In this document: positions 1 through 5,717 of the stretch, piece after piece
Numbering within the stretch: position 1 is the first letter of the stretch
Layout: each line of letters begins with the position of its first letter
Source of the DNA: Ignavibacteriales bacterium
GTDB lineage: Bacteria > Bacteroidota > Ignavibacteria > UBA10030 > SZUA-254
Reading direction: 5' to 3'
DNA: 6,291 nucleotides
NCBI GenBank assembly: GCA_016207985.1
Contig: JACQYX010000185.1
Location: forward strand, 1 to 6,291
Position numbers and translations under genes: made by a program
The notes under the pieces: generated by a model
The model's database searches: none
The model's input: only the letters and a program-made list of their open reading frames with translations
What the model was told of the DNA's origin: nothing

Positions 1-1
1 C

Positions 2-274
2 GGTTTTACGATTCTTGATAAGCCGTCTAATTCATATATTTCTGATTATGAAGTAACAGAAGTAACATTCCGCAAATTAGCTTCATCCGAAATTGATGAA
101 TACGTTCAATCCGGTTCCCCAATGGATAAAGCCGGGGCGTATGGCATTCAGGATGATTTCGGAGCTGTGTTTATAGAAAAAATAAATGGGTGTTTTTACA
201 ATGTAGTTGGATTTCCGCTCACAAAGTTTTATCTTGCACTATCGAGATTTCAGAAACAATTAGGACTTTTATAG
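2..274 (+). CDS. maf: Maf-family nucleoside triphosphate pyrophosphatase, C-terminal part
   Basis: The gene enters from the left edge; 90 codons and the TAG stop are visible. Maf proteins are about 190 residues long, so roughly the last half is here. The visible part carries the family signature: a [10 protein letters not shown] strand, then [17 protein letters not shown], then a strand ending in [12 protein letters not shown] and a closing helix. The family hydrolyses non-canonical or dTTP/UTP-type nucleoside triphosphates to the monophosphate and pyrophosphate in the cytoplasm; some members affect septation. The DKAGAYGIQ version resembles the dTTP/UTP-type (YhdE-like) subgroup rather than the m7GTP-type (YceF-like), which is inference. 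The nine-base gap to the next gene indicates an operon with the cobalamin-binding protein. N-terminal active-site residues cannot be checked. Confidence 0.9.
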   Translation, partial: GFTILDKPSNSYISDYEVTEVTFRKLASSEIDEYVQSGSPMDKAGAYGIQDDFGAVFIEKINGCFYNVVGFPLTKFYLALSRFQKQLGLL

Positions 275-283
275 GAATCAAAT

Positions 284-691
284 ATGGACAGAAAAATAAG
301 AGTGTTAATTGCTAAGGTTGGGCTTGACGGTCATGATCGAGGCGCTAAAGTAATTGCTGCCGCACTTCGAGATGCAGGTATGGAAGTGATATATACTGGA
401 CTTAGAAAGACGCCTGAGATGGTCGTTGAAGCCGCTTTGCAGGAGGATGTAGATGCGATCGGTGTGAGTATCTTGAGCGGTGCACATATGACAATATTCC
501 CAAAGACACTTGAGCTAATGAAAGCGAAAGGACTTAAAGATATTCTTCTTTTTGGTGGAGGGATTATTCCCGATCAGGATATCCAAGCTTTAAAGAAAAT
601 GGGAGTTGGAGAGCTCTTCACACCGGGTTCTTCGACCATTGACATTGTTGCATACGTTAAAGAATGGATCAAGAAAAATAGACCAGAGTAG
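284..691 (+). CDS. Stand-alone cobalamin-binding subunit, methylmalonyl-CoA mutase type
   Basis: The protein has 135 residues and consists of one B12-binding Rossmann-like domain. Visible hallmarks are DGHDRG at residues 15-20 (DxHxxG, with His17 as the lower axial cobalt ligand), the SIL motif at 62-64 (SxL), GGGIIP at 91-96 and PGSS at 114-117. This is the size and motif set of the small subunit of split methylmalonyl-CoA mutases, which interconvert methylmalonyl-CoA and succinyl-CoA with adenosylcobalamin. The catalytic TIM-barrel subunit is not in this window, so the substrate is not proven; an isobutyryl-CoA or ethylmalonyl-CoA mutase partner would use the same domain. The ATG is preceded by AGGA at 273-276, seven bases upstream and overlapping the maf stop codon, which supports this start and translational coupling. 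Confidence 0.9.
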   Translation: MDRKIRVLIAKVGLDGHDRGAKVIAAALRDAGMEVIYTGLRKTPEMVVEAALQEDVDAIGVSILSGAHMTIFPKTLELMKAKGLKDILLFGGGIIPDQDIQALKKMGVGELFTPGSSTIDIVAYVKEWIKKNRPE

Positions 692-699
692 TCTCTGGT
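682..699 (-). terminator. Convergent hairpin terminator carrying both stop codons
   Basis: Bases 682-688 (ACCAGAG) and 693-699 (CTCTGGT) form a perfect 7-bp stem with a four-base loop (TAGT). Read on the minus strand, the stem is followed by a T-rich run (TATTTTTCTT, from 680 downwards), as in an intrinsic terminator for the family B polymerase operon. On the plus strand no T run follows, so it should terminate that direction poorly. The TAG of the cobalamin-binding gene (689-691) lies in the loop, and the TAA of the polymerase gene (699-701) overlaps the stem end. Confidence 0.6.
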
Positions 700-3080
700 T
701 ACAGCATATCTTCATCAAGCCAGATTTTTGGCTCAACATGAATAGATTCTGTTTCTTCTTCCTGTGCTTCACGCGCTTCTAATTTCACCGACTTTGTCAG
801 GATATATATGCCCTGTGAAGAGAATCCAAACAAATCGTCTATCGAAAATATCGCATGAAAATCCTTCTCGCTGAAGAAGTCTTCGAACTTTTTTGCACAT
901 TCATCGAGACGTTTTAAATAGTATGGAACGTTTTCGTCAGGGAAATTCGGATCCCATTCATCGGCTAATTTGCAATTCTCGAATCCTTTTACTCCCGTTT
1001 CAGCACCAGTAAAATAGTACGAAACTTTATCTCCAACTTTCCAGCTCATTCCCGATTGAATCGCGACTTCATAACAAGCAGAACGATTTCTTTTCCCTTC
1101 TTTAACTTCATTTATATAATCATCGTAGCTATCTCGAAGTGTTTCGGTGCGTGCGAAGTCTTTGACCGATAGTCGATGTCCATCAATCGATTTATGATAG
1201 GATACATAAGAATCATGTACCTTATCGAAATCATTATTTAACAACGCTTCGATACACAGCTTGATGAAATCTCTGCCGTATTTTTCCATCGTCCTTGAAA
1301 TAAGTGAAGAACCTTTCACGATCACACGACCATCATATCCGAGAAGTGCGTAATTTTTCTTTTTATAACTCAACATGCGCTCATAACGTCCGTTAATTTG
1401 GAGTTTAATCCCGGATGGTAATTGAGCCGCAAACGCTTCGATTAAATCCACTTCATCTTTTTCATCGAGAACTGTCTTCGGAGGAACAAAATAAACACCA
1501 TCGGTATCGACTTCAATTACTTTTCCTTCCGATTCAGTTATCCGTGAAATTAATTGACCAAGGATAATCTGACCCGCTTGAGCAACAGAATCTGCGGCTT
1601 TATAATCATTAAAGAGTGCCTTGCTGTATCCTAAATATCCATAAAAAGAATTGATGAGAGTCTTGAATGCGTGTTGGAGATTCTCAAACTTCAGATACTC
1701 GTTTTGATTACTCGCTGCTTCCATTTTCCGTTTAGCGTCGAGACGTATTTTTATAAGCTCATCGAGTAATGACAAAAATATACCGAGCTTCTCAGTTTTC
1801 GGGGTAATCTTTTCATTTAGCATTATTGACGGATATAGAGATTCAACATCGACATCGACGACTGGACCGAGCACCCCGGTATGGAAAATGTCTGTATAGC
1901 CGCCTAAAGTTTGAGTACCGATTTCCGGTTTTGGAATAGAGTGTTTTTGGCGAATATATTCACGTAGCAGGAGTGACTCTATCTTTGCTGATGTTCCTAA
2001 ACGCGCCACAGAGCTGTAATTGAACGGAAGCATCTGTGTCAGGAGAAAAACACAAGGTGAAAGGTGATCGCTCAGCATTCCGGTTTCACGAGCATCATCG
2101 AGACAGTAACGCATCAATTTATCCGGTTCATTCTCCCAATGCCAAGTAATCCGATCGGGTTGGAGATAGACCCGATCTTTTTTTGTGAATCCAAAATGTT
2201 TAGCAGCATTCTTAAGACTATAATTTTCAAGTGAGCGGTTTGCAGTATCATATGATTGTAATAGCAGTAGTGTGTCAATGATTTGGCGTCCTGCGATTTC
2301 GTATGGTGTATAACCAAGCGATCGTTCTGCATACGAGAGCCGGGTATCGACGGGATGGGGAGTGGAGCCATCGCGTCCGATATCCATATCCACCGACATC
2401 ATTTCACAACGCGTCAGAATATATGGCAGATCGAATCCAAAGATGTTATGCCCTTCGATTACGTCAGGATCTTTTTCTCTTATTAGATCAACAAATTCTT
2501 GTAATAACTCTTTTTCGCTTTTACGTTTTGCATGAATTATATGTTCCCATCCCCGATTATCGGTCAGTGCAATCACGACGATCTTATCTTCGAGCCGATG
2601 CGGATTGCTGAATTTGAAACCACGTTTAGTCAGCGTTTCGATATCGATCTGCAGTCGATAAAGATCTTCAAATTTCATCCCCTTGAAAAGCGTACGACCG
2701 GTTTGCTTAAGAAACTGAGCTATTGGATCGGTTCGCACGTGCAGTATCGGAAGATCGGTGTAGGAGTAAATTTTGGATGGAGCATTTTCGTTATAACGAT
2801 CCAGAACGAACCGAATGGCATCCCACATTTCCAGCCAACTTGTAAAGGCACAAAGATAGCGGAAATAGTTATCGCCATTTAGTTCTTTTATCCAATGCTT
2901 TTTCGGATAATCCTTTAGATACTTTGGACTGACAAGATAGAAGAAAGGGTAGAACTCGACTTCACTTGTCGTAATCTGATCATGACTTTTTATATACATC
3001 CGCACAGAGTGGTCACTCGCAGGATGTACTGCTATAATATTTTCCTCTGAGTTAGAACCGTAAAGTAATTGGTCCATCAC
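699..3080 (-). CDS. polB: Family B DNA polymerase with 3'-5' exonuclease
   Basis: The protein has 793 residues, close to bacterial Pol II (about 780). The exonuclease motifs are intact: Exo I DIE at 145-147, Exo II NIFGFD at 212-217 and Exo III YCLDD at 325-329. The polymerase motifs are intact too: motif A DVESLYPSI at 411-419, motif B KTLINSFYG at 473-481, motif C DTD at 525-527, and a KKKNY stretch at 573-577 at the KxY position. It should therefore copy DNA 5'-3' with proofreading, probably in repair or bypass as known for Pol II; that role is inference. Motifs A and B are only about 62 residues apart, shorter than in archaeal replicative enzymes. SIDDLFGF at 746-753 resembles a sliding-clamp binding motif. 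The first codon is GTG with an ATG directly after it, so either could be used; no strong ribosome site is seen. It lies nine bases after the slipin gene. Confidence 0.93.
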   Translation of the reverse strand: MMDQLLYGSNSEENIIAVHPASDHSVRMYIKSHDQITTSEVEFYPFFYLVSPKYLKDYPKKHWIKELNGDNYFRYLCAFTSWLEMWDAIRFVLDRYNENAPSKIYSYTDLPILHVRTDPIAQFLKQTGRTLFKGMKFEDLYRLQIDIETLTKRGFKFSNPHRLEDKIVVIALTDNRGWEHIIHAKRKSEKELLQEFVDLIREKDPDVIEGHNIFGFDLPYILTRCEMMSVDMDIGRDGSTPHPVDTRLSYAERSLGYTPYEIAGRQIIDTLLLLQSYDTANRSLENYSLKNAAKHFGFTKKDRVYLQPDRITWHWENEPDKLMRYCLDDARETGMLSDHLSPCVFLLTQMLPFNYSSVARLGTSAKIESLLLREYIRQKHSIPKPEIGTQTLGGYTDIFHTGVLGPVVDVDVESLYPSIMLNEKITPKTEKLGIFLSLLDELIKIRLDAKRKMEAASNQNEYLKFENLQHAFKTLINSFYGYLGYSKALFNDYKAADSVAQAGQIILGQLISRITESEGKVIEVDTDGVYFVPPKTVLDEKDEVDLIEAFAAQLPSGIKLQINGRYERMLSYKKKNYALLGYDGRVIVKGSSLISRTMEKYGRDFIKLCIEALLNNDFDKVHDSYVSYHKSIDGHRLSVKDFARTETLRDSYDDYINEVKEGKRNRSACYEVAIQSGMSWKVGDKVSYYFTGAETGVKGFENCKLADEWDPNFPDENVPYYLKRLDECAKKFEDFFSEKDFHAIFSIDDLFGFSSQGIYILTKSVKLEAREAQEEETESIHVEPKIWLDEDML

Positions 3081-3089
3081 AAAGAATTT

Positions 3090-3851
3090 TTACTTTTTCC
3101 GAATCCGTTCCAAGAATGGTTCGAACAAATCTAAGGGCAACGGGAATATAATCGTAGAATTTTTATCCGCTGCAACCTCAGTAAGTGTCTGCAGGAAGCG
3201 TAATTGGAGTGCAATTGGTGTCTCACTAATGATCCTTGCGGCGTCTGAAAGTTTCTGACTTGCTTGAAATTCTCCTTCAGCGTGAACAACCTTCGCTCTG
3301 CGTTCACGCTCAGCTTCTGCTTGCTTTGCCATTGCACGCTGCATTTCAATCGGTAGATCGATTTGTTTCACTTCAACATTTGACACTTTGATTCCCCATG
3401 GCTCGGTGTGTTCATCTATGATCTGTTGAAGCATACGGTTGATTTTATCCCTTTGTGCAAGAAGCTCATCAAGTTCAGATTGACCTAAGATACTACGGAG
3501 GGTTGTCTGTGACAATTGTGAGGTTGCAAAGAGATAATTCTCGACTTCTACAATAGCTTTTTCTGGTTGAACAACACGGAAGTACAAAACCGCATTAACC
3601 TTTATCGAGACGTTATCTTTGGTGATAATATCCTGCGGTGGTACGTCGAGCACAACCGTGCGAAGACTTACATTCACCATCCGATCGACAATCGGAATTA
3701 AAAATATAATACCCGGACCCTTGGCAGCGATAAGACGTCCTAAGCGGAAAATTACACCTCGCTCGTATTCTCTGAGTATGCGAACGGCATTGGATAGTAT
3801 GATAATAGCAAATAAAAATAATATGGTGATAAAGATCGAGAATGATTCCAT
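3090..3851 (-). CDS. Slipin / stomatin-like SPFH membrane protein
   Basis: Read from the ATG at 3849-3851 the protein has 253 residues. One hydrophobic segment (about residues 5-20) anchors it. The SPFH/band-7 domain follows, with [12 protein letters not shown] at 28-39, [13 protein letters not shown] at 46-58 and [20 protein letters not shown] at 61-80. A charged, Ala/Glu-rich helix ([17 protein letters not shown], 171-187) should form the oligomerising coiled coil, and a hydrophobic stretch [13 protein letters not shown] lies at 231-243. Slipins scaffold membrane microdomains and are paired with NfeD proteases; in the archaeal PH1510/PH1511 pair the protease cuts the C-terminal hydrophobic region. 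An upstream in-frame ATG at 3861-3863 would add four residues (MEEH), but GGAGGA at 3856-3861 sits four bases before the second ATG and inside the first start, so I prefer the shorter form. Confidence 0.92.
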   Translation of the reverse strand: MESFSIFITILFLFAIIILSNAVRILREYERGVIFRLGRLIAAKGPGIIFLIPIVDRMVNVSLRTVVLDVPPQDIITKDNVSIKVNAVLYFRVVQPEKAIVEVENYLFATSQLSQTTLRSILGQSELDELLAQRDKINRMLQQIIDEHTEPWGIKVSNVEVKQIDLPIEMQRAMAKQAEAERERRAKVVHAEGEFQASQKLSDAARIISETPIALQLRFLQTLTEVAADKNSTIIFPLPLDLFEPFLERIRKK

Positions 3852-3855
3852 ATGT

Positions 3856-3861
3856 TCCTCC
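3856..3861 (-). promoter_or_regulatory. Shine-Dalgarno site deciding the slipin start
   Basis: On the minus strand GGAGGA lies four bases before the ATG at 3849-3851. It is the clearest ribosome binding site in the window. It overlaps the alternative in-frame ATG at 3861-3863, which itself has no purine-rich sequence upstream. Confidence 0.6.
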
Positions 3862-3869
3862 ATATAGAG

Positions 3870-5156
3870 TTATGATTCTAATTTACGAACTGTTAATTTA
3901 AGATTTTCAATTCCTTCAACTTTAATTTTAGTACCCCGTCTCAAGTTTCCATCGAAACTGATCGCATTCCATATTTCACCGTGGACTTTCACTACTCCCT
4001 CGGGACGAAGATCGTGTGTGACTTCACCAATCTCGCCTACAATGCCTTGTATTCCAGTCGTTGGTTTTCGTTTTTGAGCTCTGATGCCCATACCAATTGC
4101 GAATAGGAAAAAAACAAGTGTCAAAATCACCGTTATGATGATGACTTCCCATGAGACCGAGACAAATTCAATGAGTGAATCCGTTTGAAATAACATGATA
4201 GAGCCTAATGCTAATGAAATTACACCACCAATTGTAAGCAGACCGTGGCTTACGATCTTAATTTCTAAAAGAAATAGAACAATTGCAAACAGAATCAATG
4301 CCAAGCCGGCATAGTTTATCGGTAGTGTATGCATCGAATAGAATGCGAGAACGATACTGATGAAACCAATGATTCCGGGGAGTATCGAGCCCGGATTATA
4401 AAGCTCGAAGAGTAGTCCGTAAATTCCGAGCATCATCAGGATGTAAGCAATATTGGGATCGCTTAATATATCCAATATTTTTTGCTGGAACGATTTTTCT
4501 GTGATTATTATCGCAGCTTTTTCAGTATGAAGAGTCATCGACTGCTTAGAGGTTTGAATTTCTTTACCGTCAACTATCTTCATTAATTCATGAAGATTTG
4601 CAGCGATAGTATCAACGACGTTTTGTGACAGTGCTTCTGTTTCGGTGATAGAGATACTTTTACGAACTGCATCCTCAGCCCATTGGATGTTACGCTGACG
4701 TTTCTCGCTAATAGTTCGGATGAAAGCTGCAGCGTCGTTGGTTGCTTTTTCCATCATCACCGAATCTTTCTGATCGCCAAGGGTCACGGGATGCGCAGCA
4801 CCGATATTTGTGCCCGGTGCCATCACTGCAATGTGAGCAGCGAGTGTTATAAAAACGCCGGCAGATGCCGATTGCGAGCCTGCGGGTGAAACATAAACGA
4901 TGATTGGGACGGGAGATGTTAGAATATCTGTAACAATAATACGGGTTGATTTCAATAGACCGCCCGGAGTATTCAAATTTATTACAAGACATTCAGCGTT
5001 CTCTTTTTCTGCTTTTAAGATCGCTTCGTGAATATAATCAGCGGATGCTGGATTGATTGCACCATCGATTGTAATCACGTGAACCACAGGTTGCTGTGTA
5101 TTCGCAACATCTGTGAGTAAAAGAAAAGCAAATATGTATGTAAGGAGGAAATACAA
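3870..5156 (-). CDS. nfeD: NfeD-type membrane-bound ClpP-class serine protease
   Basis: The protein has 428 residues, typical of long NfeD (NfeD1b) proteins. A hydrophobic N terminus (about 3-18) looks like a signal peptide, though without the usual positive charge. The protease domain (about 24-200) has LNTPGG at 61-66, SQSASAG at 94-100 with probable nucleophile Ser98, GTNIGAAHP at 115-123 and EKATND at 136-141 with probable base Lys137. The 39-residue Ser-Lys spacing is close to that of PH1510 (Ser97/Lys138). Membrane segments lie within about 237-358, and the C-terminal OB-fold NfeD domain spans about 365-426 with GIVGEIGEV at 371-379. The likely substrate is the slipin encoded 18 bases downstream. 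The first codon is TTG, an in-frame TGA lies 12 bases before it and no ATG precedes the signal peptide, so this start is forced but has no clear ribosome site. Confidence 0.92.
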   Translation of the reverse strand: MYFLLTYIFAFLLLTDVANTQQPVVHVITIDGAINPASADYIHEAILKAEKENAECLVINLNTPGGLLKSTRIIVTDILTSPVPIIVYVSPAGSQSASAGVFITLAAHIAVMAPGTNIGAAHPVTLGDQKDSVMMEKATNDAAAFIRTISEKRQRNIQWAEDAVRKSISITETEALSQNVVDTIAANLHELMKIVDGKEIQTSKQSMTLHTEKAAIIITEKSFQQKILDILSDPNIAYILMMLGIYGLLFELYNPGSILPGIIGFISIVLAFYSMHTLPINYAGLALILFAIVLFLLEIKIVSHGLLTIGGVISLALGSIMLFQTDSLIEFVSVSWEVIIITVILTLVFFLFAIGMGIRAQKRKPTTGIQGIVGEIGEVTHDLRPEGVVKVHGEIWNAISFDGNLRRGTKIKVEGIENLKLTVRKLES

Positions 5157-5199
5157 TTTAGGATCTCACATAATAGTTCGATCAATATCTATCAAGAAA

Positions 5200-5207
5200 C
5201 AAACATA
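5200..5207 (-). promoter_or_regulatory. Candidate -7 box for the nfeD-slipin-polB operon
   Basis: The minus strand reads TATGTTTG, an exact match to the Bacteroidetes -7 box TAnnTTTG. It would place transcription start near 5193, about 37 bases before the nfeD start codon. No TTTG is seen at the expected -33 position, where the hairpin insert lies, so support is partial. The box begins at the last base of the duplicated tRNA end. Confidence 0.3.
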
Positions 5208-5264
5208 TGCGGAAAGGGTGGGATTCTCCGCCAGAGGCGGATCAGCCTTCGGCTGAGAACCCAC
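5207..5264 (-). repeat. Second copy of tRNA-Ser T arm and 3' end, split by an insert
   Basis: On the minus strand GTGGGTTC (5264-5257) and then a 20-base block from GAATCCCACC to CCGCAT (5226-5207) match the tRNA-Ser sequence at 5537-5510 in two pieces without a mismatch. In the tRNA these pieces are adjacent; here 30 bases separate them. Upstream of GTGGG the similarity to the tRNA stops, so only the T arm, the acceptor 3' strand, the discriminator and three following bases were copied. Confidence 0.85.
5227..5256 (-). repeat. Tandem pair of 15-base perfect hairpins inserted in the T loop
   Basis: The 30-base insert is two abutting palindromes on the minus strand: TCAGCCGAAGGCTGA (5256-5242) and TCCGCCTCTGGCGGA (5241-5227). 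Each has a 6-bp stem and a 3-base loop, and they share the frame TCnGCC-nnn-GGCnGA, so they look related. Together with the flanking T-arm halves (GTGGGTTC and GAATCCCAC) they can fold into a three-way structure on a paired base. Each unit is five codons long and so keeps the reading frame. The TGA of the GIY-YIG gene is the end of the first hairpin. Confidence 0.8.
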
Positions 5265-5511
5265 TCTCTGCCTTGTGTAAAAAATTGTCGAGAAACTTCC
5301 TTCCCTGTCCAGATTTGAGAAAGATTTCTCTTTTCCTTGCAGTATGTTTTTCTGTGTATGTTTCATGATAAATTAACGACCACGGAATACCCGATTTAGT
5401 AAAAGTTGTTTTACCAGCATTGTGCTCTTTGAGTCGCTTATTTATGTCTTCGGTCGAGCCAACATAACGCTTTTTTAGTTTGGTACTCCATAAAACATAA
5501 ACATAGTACAT
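5242..5511 (-). CDS. Small GIY-YIG nuclease-superfamily protein
   Basis: The protein has 89 residues. The GIY-like strand is YYVYVL (2-7) and the YIG-like element is RYVGST (15-20); KRLKEHN (25-31) supplies the conserved Arg26 and ARKREIFLKSG (58-68) the conserved Glu62. This is the compact single-domain (UPF0213/YhbQ-like) type; family members are predicted metal-dependent DNA endonucleases, and no biological role is firmly known for most of them. The domain ends near residue 80. The last nine residues (AESGFSAEG) are encoded by the duplicated tRNA segment and the first hairpin, so they look acquired. The ATG starts two bases after the tRNA-Ser discriminator base, with no room for a ribosome site outside the tRNA, so the transcript must come from the tRNA promoter or be leaderless. 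Confidence 0.88.
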   Translation of the reverse strand: MYYVYVLWSTKLKKRYVGSTEDINKRLKEHNAGKTTFTKSGIPWSLIYHETYTEKHTARKREIFLKSGQGRKFLDNFLHKAESGFSAEG

Positions 5512-5512
5512 G

Positions 5513-5600
5513 CGGAAAGGGTGGGATTCGAACCCACGGACCGCTTTAGACGGTCACACGCTCTCCAGGCGTGCCAATTCAACCACTCTTGCACCTTTCC
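5513..5600 (-). tRNA. tRNA-Ser(GGA)
   Basis: The minus strand folds into a complete 88-base class II tRNA. The acceptor stem is GGAAAGG/CCTTTCC with discriminator G. The D stem is CAA/TTG with an 11-base loop containing GG. The anticodon stem is CACGC/GCGTG around loop CTGGAGA, giving anticodon GGA, which reads serine codons UCC and UCU. The long variable arm is GACCG/CGGTC, and the T arm is GTGGG-TTCGAAT-CCCAC. A full CCA is not encoded: the discriminator G is followed by CATG, so CCA must be added by nucleotidyltransferase. The GIY-YIG start codon begins at the second base after the discriminator. Confidence 0.97.
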
Positions 5601-5614
5601 AGCTTTCACTTGAA

Positions 5615-5645
5615 CAAATATAGGGTAATTTCCTGAAAAAGCAAA
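5615..5645 (-). promoter_or_regulatory. Bacteroidetes-type promoter of tRNA-Ser
   Basis: On the minus strand TTTG (5645-5642) and TATATTTG (5622-5615) are separated by 19 bases. This matches the Bacteroidetes primary sigma factor layout of TTTG at -33 and TAnnTTTG at -7. Transcription would start near 5608, giving a leader of about eight bases before the tRNA. With no terminator between, it could also drive the GIY-YIG gene and the genes beyond it. Confidence 0.65.
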
Positions 5646-5686
5646 ACGCTATATTTCCAAACTTTGTCGAAGATTAATTTTTGTTT

Positions 5687-5717
5687 TCAAAATTATTATT
5701 ATCGATTAAAATTTTGA
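5687..5717. repeat. AT-rich inverted repeat in the divergent spacer
   Basis: TCAAAATT (5687-5694) and AATTTTGA (5710-5717) are perfect 8-base inverted arms around a 15-base loop. The right arm covers the TTTG of the promoter for the plus-strand gene, so it could be a protein-binding site. The spacer is very AT-rich, which raises the chance of a random match. Confidence 0.3.

Larger units (their letters stand above)
5207..5529 (-). mobile_element. Candidate tRNA-Ser-targeting GIY-YIG unit between 20-bp direct repeats
   Basis: An exact 20-base direct repeat (atgcggaaagggtgggattc on the plus strand) occurs at 5207-5226 and 5510-5529, with a period of 303 bases. The right copy is the 3' part of tRNA-Ser; the left copy is a duplicate. 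Between them lie only the GIY-YIG gene and the hairpin insert. A duplicated tRNA 3' end bounding a nuclease-family gene is what integration at a tRNA attachment site would leave. No recombinase or transposase is present, so self-mobility is not shown. Confidence 0.4.

Noticed and set aside
305..487. Minus-strand ORF of 60 codons opposite the cobalamin-binding gene
   Set aside because: It is the antisense shadow of conserved B12-domain motifs and has no sign of coding on its own.
2283..2882. Overlapping plus-strand ORFs of 67-116 codons inside polB
   Set aside because: They lie antisense to strongly conserved exonuclease-domain sequence and show no domain or ribosome site.
3619..3867. Plus-strand ORF of 82 codons opposite the slipin N terminus
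   Set aside because: Its composition follows from the conserved SPFH sequence on the other strand, and no promoter or ribosome site is seen.
4683..4992. ORFs of 68 and 94 codons over the NfeD protease domain
   Set aside because: Both overlap the catalytic Ser/Lys region of nfeD in other frames or strands and look like shadows.
5227..5256. Intrinsic terminator for the tRNA-GIY-YIG transcript
   Set aside because: The stems are GC-rich, but no T run follows directly on the minus strand; CCCACCCTTTCCGC comes next.
5207..5264. A second, degenerate tRNA gene
   Set aside because: Only the T arm and 3' end are present; the D and anticodon arms and the acceptor 5' strand are missing, so it is a copied tRNA end and not a tRNA gene.
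5166..5366. Minus-strand ORF of 66 codons overlapping the 3' half of the GIY-YIG gene
   Set aside because: It is out of frame with a well-supported domain and its readable part is just the tRNA copy and the hairpins in another frame. I treat it as a by-product, discussed as a possible frameshifted tail.
5207..5529. CRISPR array or insertion sequence
   Set aside because: There are only two repeat copies with a gene between them, no regular spacers, no terminal inverted repeats and no transposase.
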